From Pyrinomonadaceae bacterium (GTDB lineage Bacteria; Acidobacteriota; Blastocatellia; Pyrinomonadales; Pyrinomonadaceae): a stretch of DNA of 64,000 nt. The notes under the pieces are model-generated. The model saw nothing but the letters and a program-made list of their open reading frames with translations. It made no database searches and had not been told where the DNA came from. Below are positions 8,458 through 16,746 of this stretch, piece by piece; positions within the stretch are counted from its first letter, which is position 1, and the number at the start of each line of letters is the position of its first letter. A program made the position numbers and the translations under genes. Location: the NCBI GenBank assembly GCA_036277115.1, contig DASUNM010000023.1, positions 1,178,001 to 1,242,000 on the forward strand. Direction: 5' to 3'.

Positions 8458-8874
8458 ATGAACGTCGAACTGGATGAGGATCCGCGCTCCGAAGACTTTC
8501 GCACGCTGGTCGATGGCGTGCGCTTATTCAACCGCGATCGCACCGGCGAAGAATGGCCGCGGCCTGTCGCTTTCTACGCTCGCGACGCGGAGCGGCGCAT
8601 TATTGCAGGCGTACAGGGAACCTTGTGGGGACGCTCGATGCACATTGACGTGCTCTGGGTTGATGAGCAACACCGCGCCTGCGGCTATGGTTCGAAATTA
8701 ATGACGGCAGTTGAGAGCTATGCGGCCGCTCACGCCCACCCGCTGCTCTATCTCGAGACGACCAGCTTTCAGGCACTTCCGTTCTATGAAGAATTAGGTT
8801 ATCGAATCTTCGGCGAGCTGCCCCAAATTAGCGAAGGACACACGCTGTATTTCTTAATGAAGGAAGTGAACTGA
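8458..8874 (+). CDS. GNAT-family N-acetyltransferase
   Basis: The 138-residue protein fits a single GNAT domain. It has a beta-strand pair around GVQGTLWGRSMHIDVLWVDE, the acetyl-CoA pyrophosphate loop RACGYGSKLM at residues 73-82 (R/QxxGxG/A type), then LYLETTSFQALPFYEELGYRIFGE, the classic C-terminal strand and helix of the family. The substrate is unknown. Spacing upstream is occupied by repeats and no clear ribosome-binding site is seen. Confidence 0.85.
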   Translation: MNVELDEDPRSEDFRTLVDGVRLFNRDRTGEEWPRPVAFYARDAERRIIAGVQGTLWGRSMHIDVLWVDEQHRACGYGSKLMTAVESYAAAHAHPLLYLETTSFQALPFYEELGYRIFGELPQISEGHTLYFLMKEVN

Positions 8875-8897
8875 TACCGCTTTTGCGAGCAACGATC

Positions 8898-8935
8898 GGT
8901 GCAGTAGCCCGACCGTCAGGGAGGGCTACTGCACC
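8898..8935. repeat. Palindromic repeat, family B copy 2 (short form)
   Basis: This short copy has arms GGTGCAGTAGCCC... and ...GGGCTACTGCACC around GACCGTCAGGGA. It overlaps the end of the beta-lactamase gene and supplies its last codons and TAG stop. Confidence 0.85.
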
Positions 8936-9927
8936 GAAGCAGCATCGTAGACCGCCCTGGCAATCTTCGCGATCACGCCTTCGCGCGTCGCTTCATCCGC
9001 CGGCGAGTCTGCCACGAAGACCGCAATCGCCACTCGCTTTCCATTTGGCAGAGTAATGATGCCGATATCGTTTGTCGCCGCGGTCACCCCTTTGTCCGTA
9101 CCCGAAGTCCCCGTCTTGTGCGCGACCGCCGTACCCGCGGGCAGCAATCCCTTCAAACGCTTCTTCCCCGGCTTCGATTCCGTCATGAACTTCAACAACA
9201 CGACTTGTGATGATTCCGACATTCCGCGGCGTTCGTGCAGCGCGCGCAACAAAGCGACCGACGCCTCAGGCGTGGCCCAGTTGCGATACTGCGCGGTATT
9301 GTTCTGACTAAAGGTCTGCTCAGTATCGAGCACAATCATATCTTTGATACCCAGCTCGGTCAGATAAGCCTGCACCCCCGACGGCCCACCAACGAGCCTC
9401 ATCAAGACGTCCGACGCCGTGCCGTCACTCTCAGCAATCGCATACCGCAGCAGATCTTCCAACGTCACTGAAGTGCCGTTCGGATGCCGGTCGCGAATCG
9501 GCGAGTGCGCCCGGCGCCCCACCATCTCACTTTTGAGGACCTGAATTTTGTCTGCGAGCTTTAACTTTCCCGCGTCGACTTGCTTCATCACCGCCATGCT
9601 AATCGGCAGCTTATAGACGCTCTGCATCGGAAAATGTTCGTGCGGATTGAGCGAGGCGAGGGTCTCGCCGGAGTCTAACGCGACCGCAGTTACGCCGACC
9701 TTGCCTTTGGCCTCCGCCGCAATTTCTTTGATTTGATTTTGGAGCCCTTCGTTCTCAGCGCTGGTTACCTGCGGACTCGACACTGGAGTCGAGGGAATTT
9801 GAACATTTGAAGTTGGACTCTGGACGTTCTGTTCTGAGCCACAGCCCGACACCAGAGTAATTACGAAGAAGGCGAACGAAACTATTATTCTCATTTTTTT
9901 GCGCAGGGCCTTTATATTTGGAGTCAC
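8926..9927 (-). CDS. Class A (serine) beta-lactamase, lipoprotein
   Basis: The 333-residue protein has the class A catalytic set: SVYK at 103-106, KTG at 271-273 and a Glu at 203 within DTEQTFSQNNTAQYRNW, which resembles the omega-loop region of the PER/VEB-like A2 subgroup. The usual SDN motif reads SDG (167-169). A hydrophobic N-terminus ending in LVSGC (Cys29) is a lipobox, so the enzyme should be a periplasmic lipoprotein. Residues 34-52 (VQSPTSNVQIPS and neighbours) look like a translated 7-base repeat. The start may be GTG at 9927 or ATG at 9894. The final codons and stop come from a palindromic repeat. Resistance spectrum cannot be read from sequence. Confidence 0.88.
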   Translation of the reverse strand: MTPNIKALRKKMRIIVSFAFFVITLVSGCGSEQNVQSPTSNVQIPSTPVSSPQVTSAENEGLQNQIKEIAAEAKGKVGVTAVALDSGETLASLNPHEHFPMQSVYKLPISMAVMKQVDAGKLKLADKIQVLKSEMVGRRAHSPIRDRHPNGTSVTLEDLLRYAIAESDGTASDVLMRLVGGPSGVQAYLTELGIKDMIVLDTEQTFSQNNTAQYRNWATPEASVALLRALHERRGMSESSQVVLLKFMTESKPGKKRLKGLLPAGTAVAHKTGTSGTDKGVTAATNDIGIITLPNGKRVAIAVFVADSPADEATREGVIAKIARAVYDAASVQ

Positions 9928-10025
9928 GATTTACTCGCCGGTTGGAAGGCGGCTTTCGCGTCGTCAGGGCCCAACAATAATCAAGCGAGATCTGGCTGGG
10001 AATCAGTTCATCAAATCGGGCGACT

Positions 10026-10209
10026 TCGCGCCTCTGGCGCGGCACATGGCGGTAAGCCATCGGCTTACCGGCCCGCGGTTGCGTTTGATTTCGCGGCTTC
10101 GCCGCCGCGGAGGCTGAGCCTCACTTCTGAGGCATAGCCTCAGAAGTTTTTGATAACAACTCTCCGGAAAGGCGAAGCCTTTCCGCTATGTGCTGCGGCC
10201 GAGCCGCCA
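10026..10209. repeat. Palindromic repeat cluster, family G copy 1
   Basis: A chain of hairpins runs through the region: GGTAAGCCATCGGCTTACC, CGGCTTCGCCGCCG, GAGGCTGAGCCTC, CTTCTGAGGCATAGCCTCAGAAG and GAAAGGCGAAGCCTTTC. The flanking words CACATGGCGG and CTATGTGCTGCGG recur in the second copy at 33073-33240 and in a fragment near 35680. Confidence 0.8.
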
Positions 10210-10219
10210 AGGATGAACT

Positions 10220-10348
10220 AACTTCTGCCCTCTGACCTCTGATCTCTGTCCTCTGTCCTCTGTCCTCTGTCCTCTGATGTCTGACTTCTGATGTCTGATG
10301 TCTGATGTCTGCTCTCTGCCCACCGCTCACTGCCCACTGCCCACTGTC
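10220..10348. repeat. Heptamer tandem array (CTCTGTC, TCTGATG, CCCACTG units)
   Basis: More than fifteen consecutive 7-base units drift from CCTCTGT through TCTGATG to CCCACTG. The array runs into the 3' end of the following minus-strand gene, where it encodes the last codons and the TGA stop. Confidence 0.9.
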
Positions 10349-10857
10349 TTGTGATCGACTAACTCTCCGCTGTTAGCTCGCCATGCACCGAAGCCCGACA
10401 CAGGAATCGAAGTAGCCGCCGGTAACTCGGCCGGCGCCACCCCACCTTCTAATTCCGGCCGCGTCTCTTTCTGAAAGAACCATGCATAGGCCGCTCGCAT
10501 CAGTCCGACCAGAAACATCGTCAGCAGCACTGCCTGCGAGATTTTTTCAAACGGCGTATCGCTGACGGCGCTCTCCACCAAACGATCGTTCGGCGGGAAC
10601 AGCGCCGCGAGCAGAAAATAAGCCGGAATCAAAATCACGCTCAGCAGCATCAAGAACGCACCCTGCTTAATACCCTTTCGCCGCTTTGAATCCGCGCGCT
10701 GCTTTCGGCCATCGCCGGCCACAAGCTCGCTGAGGCCGTGCAGCGACAATCCACAGCGTGAGCAAAACTGAACGTGGTCAGCGCCCGATGTCTTGTTTTG
10801 ACCTCTGCCGTCTGACTTCTGACCTCTAATTTCTTGCGAACATTTTGGACAGAACAT
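10327..10857 (-). CDS. Zinc-ribbon membrane protein with repeat-encoded inserts
   Basis: I chose the ATG at 10857 because a GGGAGG ribosome-binding site precedes it; this gives about 176 residues. The N-terminus is a zinc ribbon, CPKC at residues 3-6 and CSRC about 25 residues on, with RGQKSDGRGQNKTSG between the knuckles, which is translated 7-base repeat. Two membrane segments follow (AFLMLLSVILIPAYFLLAALF and ISQAVLLTMFLVGLMRAAYAWF). The C-terminus VGSGQ and its stop come from the heptamer array downstream. The function is unknown; zinc-ribbon plus two spans is a common architecture among uncharacterised membrane proteins. Confidence 0.7.
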   Translation of the reverse strand: MFCPKCSQEIRGQKSDGRGQNKTSGADHVQFCSRCGLSLHGLSELVAGDGRKQRADSKRRKGIKQGAFLMLLSVILIPAYFLLAALFPPNDRLVESAVSDTPFEKISQAVLLTMFLVGLMRAAYAWFFQKETRPELEGGVAPAELPAATSIPVSGFGAWRANSGELVDHKTVGSGQ

Positions 10858-10992
10858 GAAAACCTCCCGTCGGTTCGGTGAGATGCTTACGGTTTCACTA
10901 CGACGACGACTACCATCCAGTTCCTTTTGCTTTGGACTTTGGACTTTGGACCTAACTCGAAACCCGAAACTCGAAACTTTTTTGCTCACTGC

Positions 10993-11871
10993 TCACCGCT
11001 CACTCTTAAAGGCCATCAGCATCAGCCCGGCCATATATAGCCCCAGCGTGAAGAAAGAAATATAGCCCGTGGCGGGCGCGAACATTGGCGCGTCGAGCGT
11101 GCCGAGAGAAACTCCCTGCGCCAGCGCCCCGGCCAGACGCTTGAGCCAACCTCCGTCCGGCGCATAGAGACTGGCCAGCAGCATGTGCTTGAGGACGAAT
11201 GCAGTGCCAAAAAGCACTACCAGGCTGCGTAACAGACGCCGCGCATCGAAAGCTGAAAACTGGTTATTCCAAAGCGTCCACAGAAAAAAGAATGAGAAGA
11301 GCCAATGTAATAAGCCACGTTCCGGCAGTACCGAATTGAACGCCTGCGCCGACGCGAAGAAGAGAGTCAGCAGCAGCCAGATGTGGCTTACATTCCGCAG
11401 AGGTGGATGGTCGGCGCCGATCCACGAACGCAATTCGATCAAGCCCCCGCGTACAAACAGCAGCATCAGGAGGACGGCCAGAACGAGAGTTATCAACGGC
11501 GGCGGGAAAAATATAAACGCGCGATCGTCGGAGCTGACTCGCAAGCCGCCCAACAGCGCCACCGTCAGGAAAATAAGCGGCAGAACCCAATAAGTTACGA
11601 GCGCCTGATTCCGCAACCGGTAAGCAGTGGGCAGTGACAAGTCAGAACCGCCTGCGGACCGGGGTCCCCGCGCGGGCAGCCCGCGTGGGGTGGTGGTTGC
11701 GGGCGGGTCATGAAGGACAGCAGGCGTCAATTCGCGATCAGATCGCTGCGATGACACAACGTCGCCCCTCTCGACAGGTATCAGTTCAGTCGCAGATGCG
11801 CTATCAACCGCCTCCACGTCGACTGCGTCCAGATCGTCGCCGCTTGTTTCTCTTAACTCCTCAGTCTTCAC
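10993..11871 (-). CDS. Multi-span membrane protein of unknown function
   Basis: I do not recognise this 292-residue protein. The first 85 residues are hydrophilic and low in conservation signals; residues about 54-78 (TTTPRGLPARGPRSAGGSD) are encoded by a GC-rich palindromic repeat. About six membrane spans follow, starting at ALVTYWVLPLIFLTVALLGG and ending at FFTLGLYMAGLMLMAF. The last residues, KSER and stop, lie within a GTGAGCG heptamer array. It belongs to a run of minus-strand genes from 10.3 to 18.6 kb separated by heptamer arrays. Confidence 0.6.
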   Translation of the reverse strand: MKTEELRETSGDDLDAVDVEAVDSASATELIPVERGDVVSSQRSDRELTPAVLHDPPATTTPRGLPARGPRSAGGSDLSLPTAYRLRNQALVTYWVLPLIFLTVALLGGLRVSSDDRAFIFFPPPLITLVLAVLLMLLFVRGGLIELRSWIGADHPPLRNVSHIWLLLTLFFASAQAFNSVLPERGLLHWLFSFFFLWTLWNNQFSAFDARRLLRSLVVLFGTAFVLKHMLLASLYAPDGGWLKRLAGALAQGVSLGTLDAPMFAPATGYISFFTLGLYMAGLMLMAFKSER

Positions 11872-11948
11872 TCTTCGCTTCTTTCGTTTTCCGTCACCTG
11901 TAACCTGTCACCGTCACTCGTCATTCATCACCCGTTGCACATCCCTCA

Positions 11949-12977
11949 TCACTTCTTAATGCCCGCGTCAACTACGAAACGGATCGCATCCGTTACGACG
12001 TGTGGCTCGTCGAGTTGAATGTGATGGCCACTCCTCTCCGCAACAACTGTCTTGCTGTTTCGGGAGAGGTTAGCAAGCCCAACCTTCTGTTGCCTCTTCT
12101 CCTCGTGGATCCGCTTCCACTCGTCGGCTGCAATACCGGGCGGCGGGTTGCCGGCATCAGGTTTCGTTAACAGGACCACTAGAGGTTTATCGCCCAGTTG
12201 GTACGGCGTTTTAGCCCTAGCCAGGTACATCGCGTGCAATTCTTCGGCCCAGAAATCGGCCCCTGCAGCTGCGCGCGGCGGTTGAGACCGAAACCAGATG
12301 CGCATCGCCTGAGTAGACACGGGCAGCTTGTCGAACGGCGGTTCGGTCTTCGGCGCCCCGAACAGTTTTTGATTGAACTCGAACTGTTTGATGTCTTCTG
12401 CGGCGGCAGGCTTCGGCGGGCTGTTCCGCATCGTTTGCACAGGAGGGACCCCTATCCCTTTAGCCCCTGCCCGCACCTGAACAACTTTGCCTTGATACAT
12501 CAGGGTCGTGTCTTCGTGCGTGGGATCAACCAGCACCATCCCGGCAACCTCATCAGGATATTGTTCGGCATAGACTCGCGCGATCAGTCCGCCGATCGAA
12601 TGTCCGACGAGCACGAAGGGCGCTTTATTCCGGGCAGCTTTCAACAGCAGGTGAAGTTCGTAAGCTTCCTGCCTCATGGTGCGCGGTATCGGGCCGGGAT
12701 CACTCCAGGCGATCCCGGCGCGGTCATAGCTGCACACGCGCGCAAAACGGGACACGTCCGGCTGGACCAAGCCCCAGTCGAACGAGAAATCACCGCCACC
12801 TGCGATTAGCACAACCGTCGGCACACTTTTGCCTGTTTTGCCTGTGCAATTGAGGTGTAAGCGGTAGCCTCCCACATCAACCAATTTTCCGGGAGGCGAA
12901 TAGGTGAGGTTCTTATCTCCCTGGCCGACGGCTGTCACTGACACCAGCAGTAAGAACACAAATGCAGTAACTCTCAC
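11949..12977 (-). CDS. Secreted alpha/beta-hydrolase
   Basis: The 342-residue protein has a signal peptide (FVFLLLVSVTAVGQG) and an alpha/beta-hydrolase fold. The oxyanion region is VVLIAGGGDFSFDW, the nucleophile elbow is GHSIGG near residue 125, VLVDPTHED follows, an acid is plausible near LLTKPDAG, and the catalytic His is in RSGHHIQLDEP close to the C-terminus. It should be a periplasmic or secreted esterase or related hydrolase; the substrate is unknown. Heptamer arrays occupy the region upstream of its start. Confidence 0.85.
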   Translation of the reverse strand: MRVTAFVFLLLVSVTAVGQGDKNLTYSPPGKLVDVGGYRLHLNCTGKTGKSVPTVVLIAGGGDFSFDWGLVQPDVSRFARVCSYDRAGIAWSDPGPIPRTMRQEAYELHLLLKAARNKAPFVLVGHSIGGLIARVYAEQYPDEVAGMVLVDPTHEDTTLMYQGKVVQVRAGAKGIGVPPVQTMRNSPPKPAAAEDIKQFEFNQKLFGAPKTEPPFDKLPVSTQAMRIWFRSQPPRAAAGADFWAEELHAMYLARAKTPYQLGDKPLVVLLTKPDAGNPPPGIAADEWKRIHEEKRQQKVGLANLSRNSKTVVAERSGHHIQLDEPHVVTDAIRFVVDAGIKK

Positions 12978-13018
12978 AGACTTATCACCTCATGCTTACC
13001 GCTCGTTCGTTAACTCAT

Positions 13019-13155
13019 AGATCAATGATTCAATGATTCATTACTCATTACTCATTACTCATTACTCATTACTCATTACTCATTACTCATTACTCATTAC
13101 TCATTACTCATCACTCATTACTCATTACTCATCACTCATTACTCATCACTGCTTG
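13019..13155. repeat. Heptamer tandem array, ACTCATT/ACTCATC units
   Basis: Roughly eighteen near-perfect 7-base units (ACTCATT with some ACTCATC) form the cleanest array in the window. It lies upstream of the hydrolase gene, between two minus-strand genes. Confidence 0.95.
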
Positions 13156-13156
13156 A

Positions 13157-13185
13157 GCCCACCCGCTACCGCAGGTGGTACTGAC
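13157..13185. repeat. REP-like palindrome, family J copy
   Basis: CCCACCCGCTACC and GCAGGTGGTACTGAC form an imperfect hairpin. The reverse complement begins GTCAGTACCACCTGC, identical to the words at 18043 and 18247. It is followed by further 7-base units (CTCTGAC, CTGCCTC and similar) up to about 13230. Confidence 0.8.
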
Positions 13186-13327
13186 CTCTGACGTCTGGCC
13201 TCTGACTTCCGCCGTCTGCCTCCTGCCTGCATCCGTATTGCGCCTTCTCCTACACCCGACATCCAGTCTTTCTTCTATTCACGATTTACGATTCACGATT
13301 TACTGTCTCTCTCTCACTCATCACTCA

Positions 13328-13825
13328 TCACTTTCTTGTCCGAAGAACCTTCAACGGATTAACGTCTCCCCAGGTGCGCTCCGTACCCTGTTCCAGCTCC
13401 GCCTTCAACTCTGCGGCCGTACGCATTTGCAGATTGTCATCCGCCACGGTGAGCGGCGCCGGCGAGAGCGCAATGGCCCGATTCGCTGCTTCCAGGCCCT
13501 GCCTGAACAGATCCTGATCGTAGTAAACGCGCCCCCAACCTTCGCGGTAGAACGAGTAGGCGACATAAAACTGTGTCTTGGGATCACTCTGGGCGGGGTC
13601 AGCGCGCTGCCACTCGTCGCGGGCGGCGCGAAATTGGTCGCGACGAAAGAGCGCGAGGGCGGCGTCAAACTTCTGCTGATCTACCTGGTAGGTACCGGTC
13701 GCCACCTGTGCTCCGGTAGCGACTTCCTTGAAGCTGCGCGGCTCGGTGGCAAACAGCCAAACAATCACGCCCGCGTAAAGCACGCTCACTGCGAGGCCAG
13801 TAATTTGAATAACCTTCTGCTTCAT
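13328..13825 (-). CDS. Membrane-anchored TPR-like protein
   Basis: The 165-residue protein has one N-terminal membrane segment (ITGLAVSVLYAGVIVWLFA) and a soluble part with TPR-like helices: FDAALALFRRDQFRAARDEW, FYVAYSFYREGWGRVYYD and FRQGLEAANRAIALSP. The role is unknown; such proteins usually scaffold partners at the membrane. Residues RSFKEVATGAQVATGTYQV lie in a stretch shared with 18579-18616 and related to family J palindromes. The stop TGA at 13328 is the first triplet of a GTGATGA heptamer array. Confidence 0.6.
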   Translation of the reverse strand: MKQKVIQITGLAVSVLYAGVIVWLFATEPRSFKEVATGAQVATGTYQVDQQKFDAALALFRRDQFRAARDEWQRADPAQSDPKTQFYVAYSFYREGWGRVYYDQDLFRQGLEAANRAIALSPAPLTVADDNLQMRTAAELKAELEQGTERTWGDVNPLKVLRTRK

Positions 13826-13854
13826 TTCTCAGTGTCGGTACGCACGTGTCCCGC

Positions 13855-13941
13855 GTGCTCCTGCTTTCTGCCGTCTGCCTTGGGCTGTATCGGTACGCAC
13901 GCGTCTCGCGCGCTCCCTTGTCTCCCTGCCGTCTGTCTCTC
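13855..13941. repeat. Heptamer-like arrays upstream of the TPR-like gene
   Basis: Degenerate 7-base units of the CTGCCGT/CTGCCTT type alternate with two copies of a TCGGTACGCACG word (13835 and 13890 regions). Confidence 0.6.
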
Positions 13942-13943
13942 TC

Positions 13944-14046
13944 TTGCGCCCCTTCAGGGCGCGGACGAATTTCTTCCGTGATCCAGGGGTGCGCTCGCTG
14001 CGCTCGCTTACCCCTGGCTACCTTCTTTCACGCCTTCAGCGTGATG
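13944..14046. repeat. Composite palindromic repeat, family H copy 1
   Basis: It is built of GCGCCCCTTCAGGGCGC, AGGGGT...ACCCCTGGCTACCTTCTTTC and CACGCCTTCAGCGTGATG. The reverse complement matches 32940-33047 segment by segment. Heptamer runs (CTGCCTT, CTCACTG, CCCACTG) continue to about 14115. Confidence 0.85.
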
Positions 14047-14136
14047 TCTGCTGCCGCCTGCCTTCTGCTTTCATCCTTCATCCTCGCTCTTCACCTGCTC
14101 ACTGCCCACTGCCACTCTTCTGCCGCTCTCACTACA

Positions 14137-16503
14137 TCAAGGATTCGGTGTATACACCCACGCTGCGCTGACCTTTGCCTGAAACGCGCCTACGAAAAAC
14201 AAGGACGACTTGAACCTTACTGTCACGACGAAGGCATTGTCTTCTATGCGCGGCCGCGTAAATTCCACGTTTTGGCTAACGACCTCCTCGTAAGACGAGA
14301 TGGCCGGGAAAAAGTTTGGGTCCGCAGCGTCCGCGGGACGCGCGGGTAAAGGCAACCGCAAATCTCTCTCCTGCCGGCCAAGGAATGGCAGCAACGGCGA
14401 ATAACGCGCGGGACTCGACGGTACCAGAATACCTAAAAACGCCTCGACCGGAGCCGGTGGATCTCCGAGGTCTTTTTCGCGCGTGCGTGGCGGCGGATCT
14501 GTGAGTAGGAAATACCGATCGCGGTCATCTGGTAAGGGATGGTTTTGAATCGCCGTATCTACGGGCACGACAATCTTACCCTCTCGGGCAGCTTTCACTA
14601 CCTTTGCCGGCACAGCCGGCGCCGGCCATTTCTCGACGCTGTCCCGCTTCGGTTTCTGGAAAGCTGTGAAGTGCTCTTTACCCGTCTTTTCACAGAGCAA
14701 CCACGCCAACGCCAAGGGCAGGCTGAATCCTATGATTGAGGGGCGTTGGTCGAGACGCTCCGCTACTGTGCCTTTCGGAGCACCGGGAACGCCGGCCCAA
14801 TCTTCGAGGTTGACGTTAGTCAAAGGTGGCTGCGAATCAAAGGTGTCCTTCAGCGAATCCAACATCTCCTGGAGTTCGGATTCCAGACTTTGCCTTTGCA
14901 GAGCTGCATCAACCTCGTTCTGCGCCAACCACACGCGCGCGGCGCGCGCTTCGACGTAACTTCCGTAGGGAACTCCCGTAGTCATCTCAGTCTTTCCGCG
15001 TTCCGGCTGGTTCGCGAAAAAAATGTCGAACTGAGAACAGAAGCCGCGGGCGACGGGGTCTGAAGGATCGTGGATGCTGGTCAGTGCCAGCAGACATTTG
15101 AAAGCATTCGACGGACCGTTGCCCATCTTGGCTTTCATCCAGAGGTTGAAGACCCTCTTTGCGCCATCAGGACTTCGACGCGCGGTCATGTTGAGGGCCC
15201 AGGCGAGCGCAACCATCGTGCGTCCTTCGGGATAGATGTCCAGGCGCTCCGAAAACATCGCGGCTTTCCCCCAGCCCGTAAGAAAGAGAAGCATTTCCGT
15301 GGGCCCGCTACTGACTACTGAAGCCACCAGCGATTCAACTGCCTGGCCGAAATCATCCCGGGGAAGATTATGCTCGCTCCAAAAAGAGTGAACGTCGGCC
15401 CCCGCCGCCGCGCCCATGTCTGCCGGTGAAGGATTGAAAGCCCGGTACTCTGGTCCATAGCCCGCCAAATCCAGCGCCCGCTCAAACGTCCTGGAAAGAC
15501 CACAGAAGTATGCGTTAGTCGGGTTGCCGGTGATCTTCGCCAATGCGCGCGCCAGCGGATACTCCAAACAAGGGTTGATGTCTATCGCGCCGCGAAATGT
15601 GAAGCCGCCGCACGGGCGCACAATGAAATAGCCAGTCTGCTTGAAATATCTTCCAATCCGATCTGCCTGCGTTCTTACTTTAGTAAGAATTTGCTCCCGC
15701 AGCTCAACCGCGTCGCGCCGCCACCCCTCAGGCGTTTCGGACAGCGCAAAGGTGATCATGTAATAGCCAGTGACGAGCCCCACGTACTCATCCATCGAAG
15801 GTTCCCACCGCCGGTAACGATCGACTCCGCCTTTCGCGTTTGCCTGGATGTACCGCGCGTCGTTAAACGGCGTGCAGTAAAGGTACGTGTGCCCTTCTGC
15901 CCATGTCTTCTTATCGGCGTTAAGCAGGAACTCGTAATTCTGTCTTAGTTTGGTCTGGCCGCCGACAACCCTTGTCTCCCACATGTCAGAGGCCACCGCG
16001 TCCCAACGGACCACGTATCCCTGAAAAGTCGGATTAGAACTAAACTTGAACAGAACCTCGAGGGTGTTCAGAATGCGATCAATTACTTTGAGAGAGTCTG
16101 TGTTGCCGAGTCTTGCTTCAATCGCCAGGCATGACAAGCGAATGCCGGTCATCAGGAGCGAGTTTGTGCGATCGTGTTTAGCCCAACGCCATCTCTCGAT
16201 CTCACTGAGGACTCCGGCCCGCAACTTACTCTGCAAATCATCAGCATTCTCGTACAAGTCGCGCGCCGGGATTCCCACCAAGCTGCCGTCTGGCAGGCGA
16301 CGTAGGGGTGGAGCAATTTGCGGCCGATGCCAGACGATGCCGCCGGGACTGGCCTCGCGATTGTCGGGTTCGAGAGGTCCGGGATCCCCGAGATGCGCTT
16401 CCATATCGAAGTGATCGGCGCGCGCATAGCGAGACAAAAAGAAATGTCGCGCCAGAATCTGCGCGCGCAAGCCGCTGTAGGCATCTTCAAACTCGTCCGC
16501 CAT
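14137..16503 (-). CDS. Large cytoplasmic protein of unknown function
   Basis: I do not recognise this 788-residue protein. It has no signal peptide or membrane span. The first 500 residues look all-helical with aromatic-rich segments (RWRWAKHDRTNSLLMTGIRL, WAEGHTYLYCTPFNDARYI, GYYMITFALSETPEGWRRD, FRGAIDINPCLEYPLARALA), suggestive of a helical toroid. The last third is proline-rich and ends in a strand-rich stretch (VEFTRPRIEDNAFVVTVRFKSSLFFVGAFQAKV). It lies between the TPR-like protein and the channel-like protein on the same strand; the three may act together, but only context supports this. Confidence 0.65.
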   Translation of the reverse strand: MADEFEDAYSGLRAQILARHFFLSRYARADHFDMEAHLGDPGPLEPDNREASPGGIVWHRPQIAPPLRRLPDGSLVGIPARDLYENADDLQSKLRAGVLSEIERWRWAKHDRTNSLLMTGIRLSCLAIEARLGNTDSLKVIDRILNTLEVLFKFSSNPTFQGYVVRWDAVASDMWETRVVGGQTKLRQNYEFLLNADKKTWAEGHTYLYCTPFNDARYIQANAKGGVDRYRRWEPSMDEYVGLVTGYYMITFALSETPEGWRRDAVELREQILTKVRTQADRIGRYFKQTGYFIVRPCGGFTFRGAIDINPCLEYPLARALAKITGNPTNAYFCGLSRTFERALDLAGYGPEYRAFNPSPADMGAAAGADVHSFWSEHNLPRDDFGQAVESLVASVVSSGPTEMLLFLTGWGKAAMFSERLDIYPEGRTMVALAWALNMTARRSPDGAKRVFNLWMKAKMGNGPSNAFKCLLALTSIHDPSDPVARGFCSQFDIFFANQPERGKTEMTTGVPYGSYVEARAARVWLAQNEVDAALQRQSLESELQEMLDSLKDTFDSQPPLTNVNLEDWAGVPGAPKGTVAERLDQRPSIIGFSLPLALAWLLCEKTGKEHFTAFQKPKRDSVEKWPAPAVPAKVVKAAREGKIVVPVDTAIQNHPLPDDRDRYFLLTDPPPRTREKDLGDPPAPVEAFLGILVPSSPARYSPLLPFLGRQERDLRLPLPARPADAADPNFFPAISSYEEVVSQNVEFTRPRIEDNAFVVTVRFKSSLFFVGAFQAKVSAAWVYTPNP

Positions 16504-16514
16504 TAACTAATTTC

Positions 16515-16746
16515 CCCTTTAGACTTGGGACTTGGGACTTGGGACTTGGAACTTGGGACTTGGGACTTGGGACTTGGGACTTGGGACTTTGGGCTTTGGG
16601 CTTTGGGCTCTTGGTCTTGGACTTTGGACTTTGGACTTAACTCGAAACTCGAGACTCGAAACTCCAAACTCGAAACTTTGTTTCGTCTGCTCACTACTCA
16701 CTGCCTTCTGCCTACTGCCCTCTGCCTCCTGCCTTCTGCGTCCTGC
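16515..16746. repeat. Heptamer tandem arrays (GGACTTG/GGACTTT, then CTGCCTC units)
   Basis: About ten perfect or near-perfect GGGACTT units are followed by GGGCTTT and GGACTTT units, then a stretch rich in CGAAACT/CGAGACT, then CTGCCTC/CTGCCTA units. The array fills the whole gap between two minus-strand genes and supplies the stop codon of the downstream gene. Confidence 0.95.

Noticed and set aside
13019..13155. CRISPR array
   Set aside because: The repeats are direct 7-base units without spacers, and no cas gene is present in the window.
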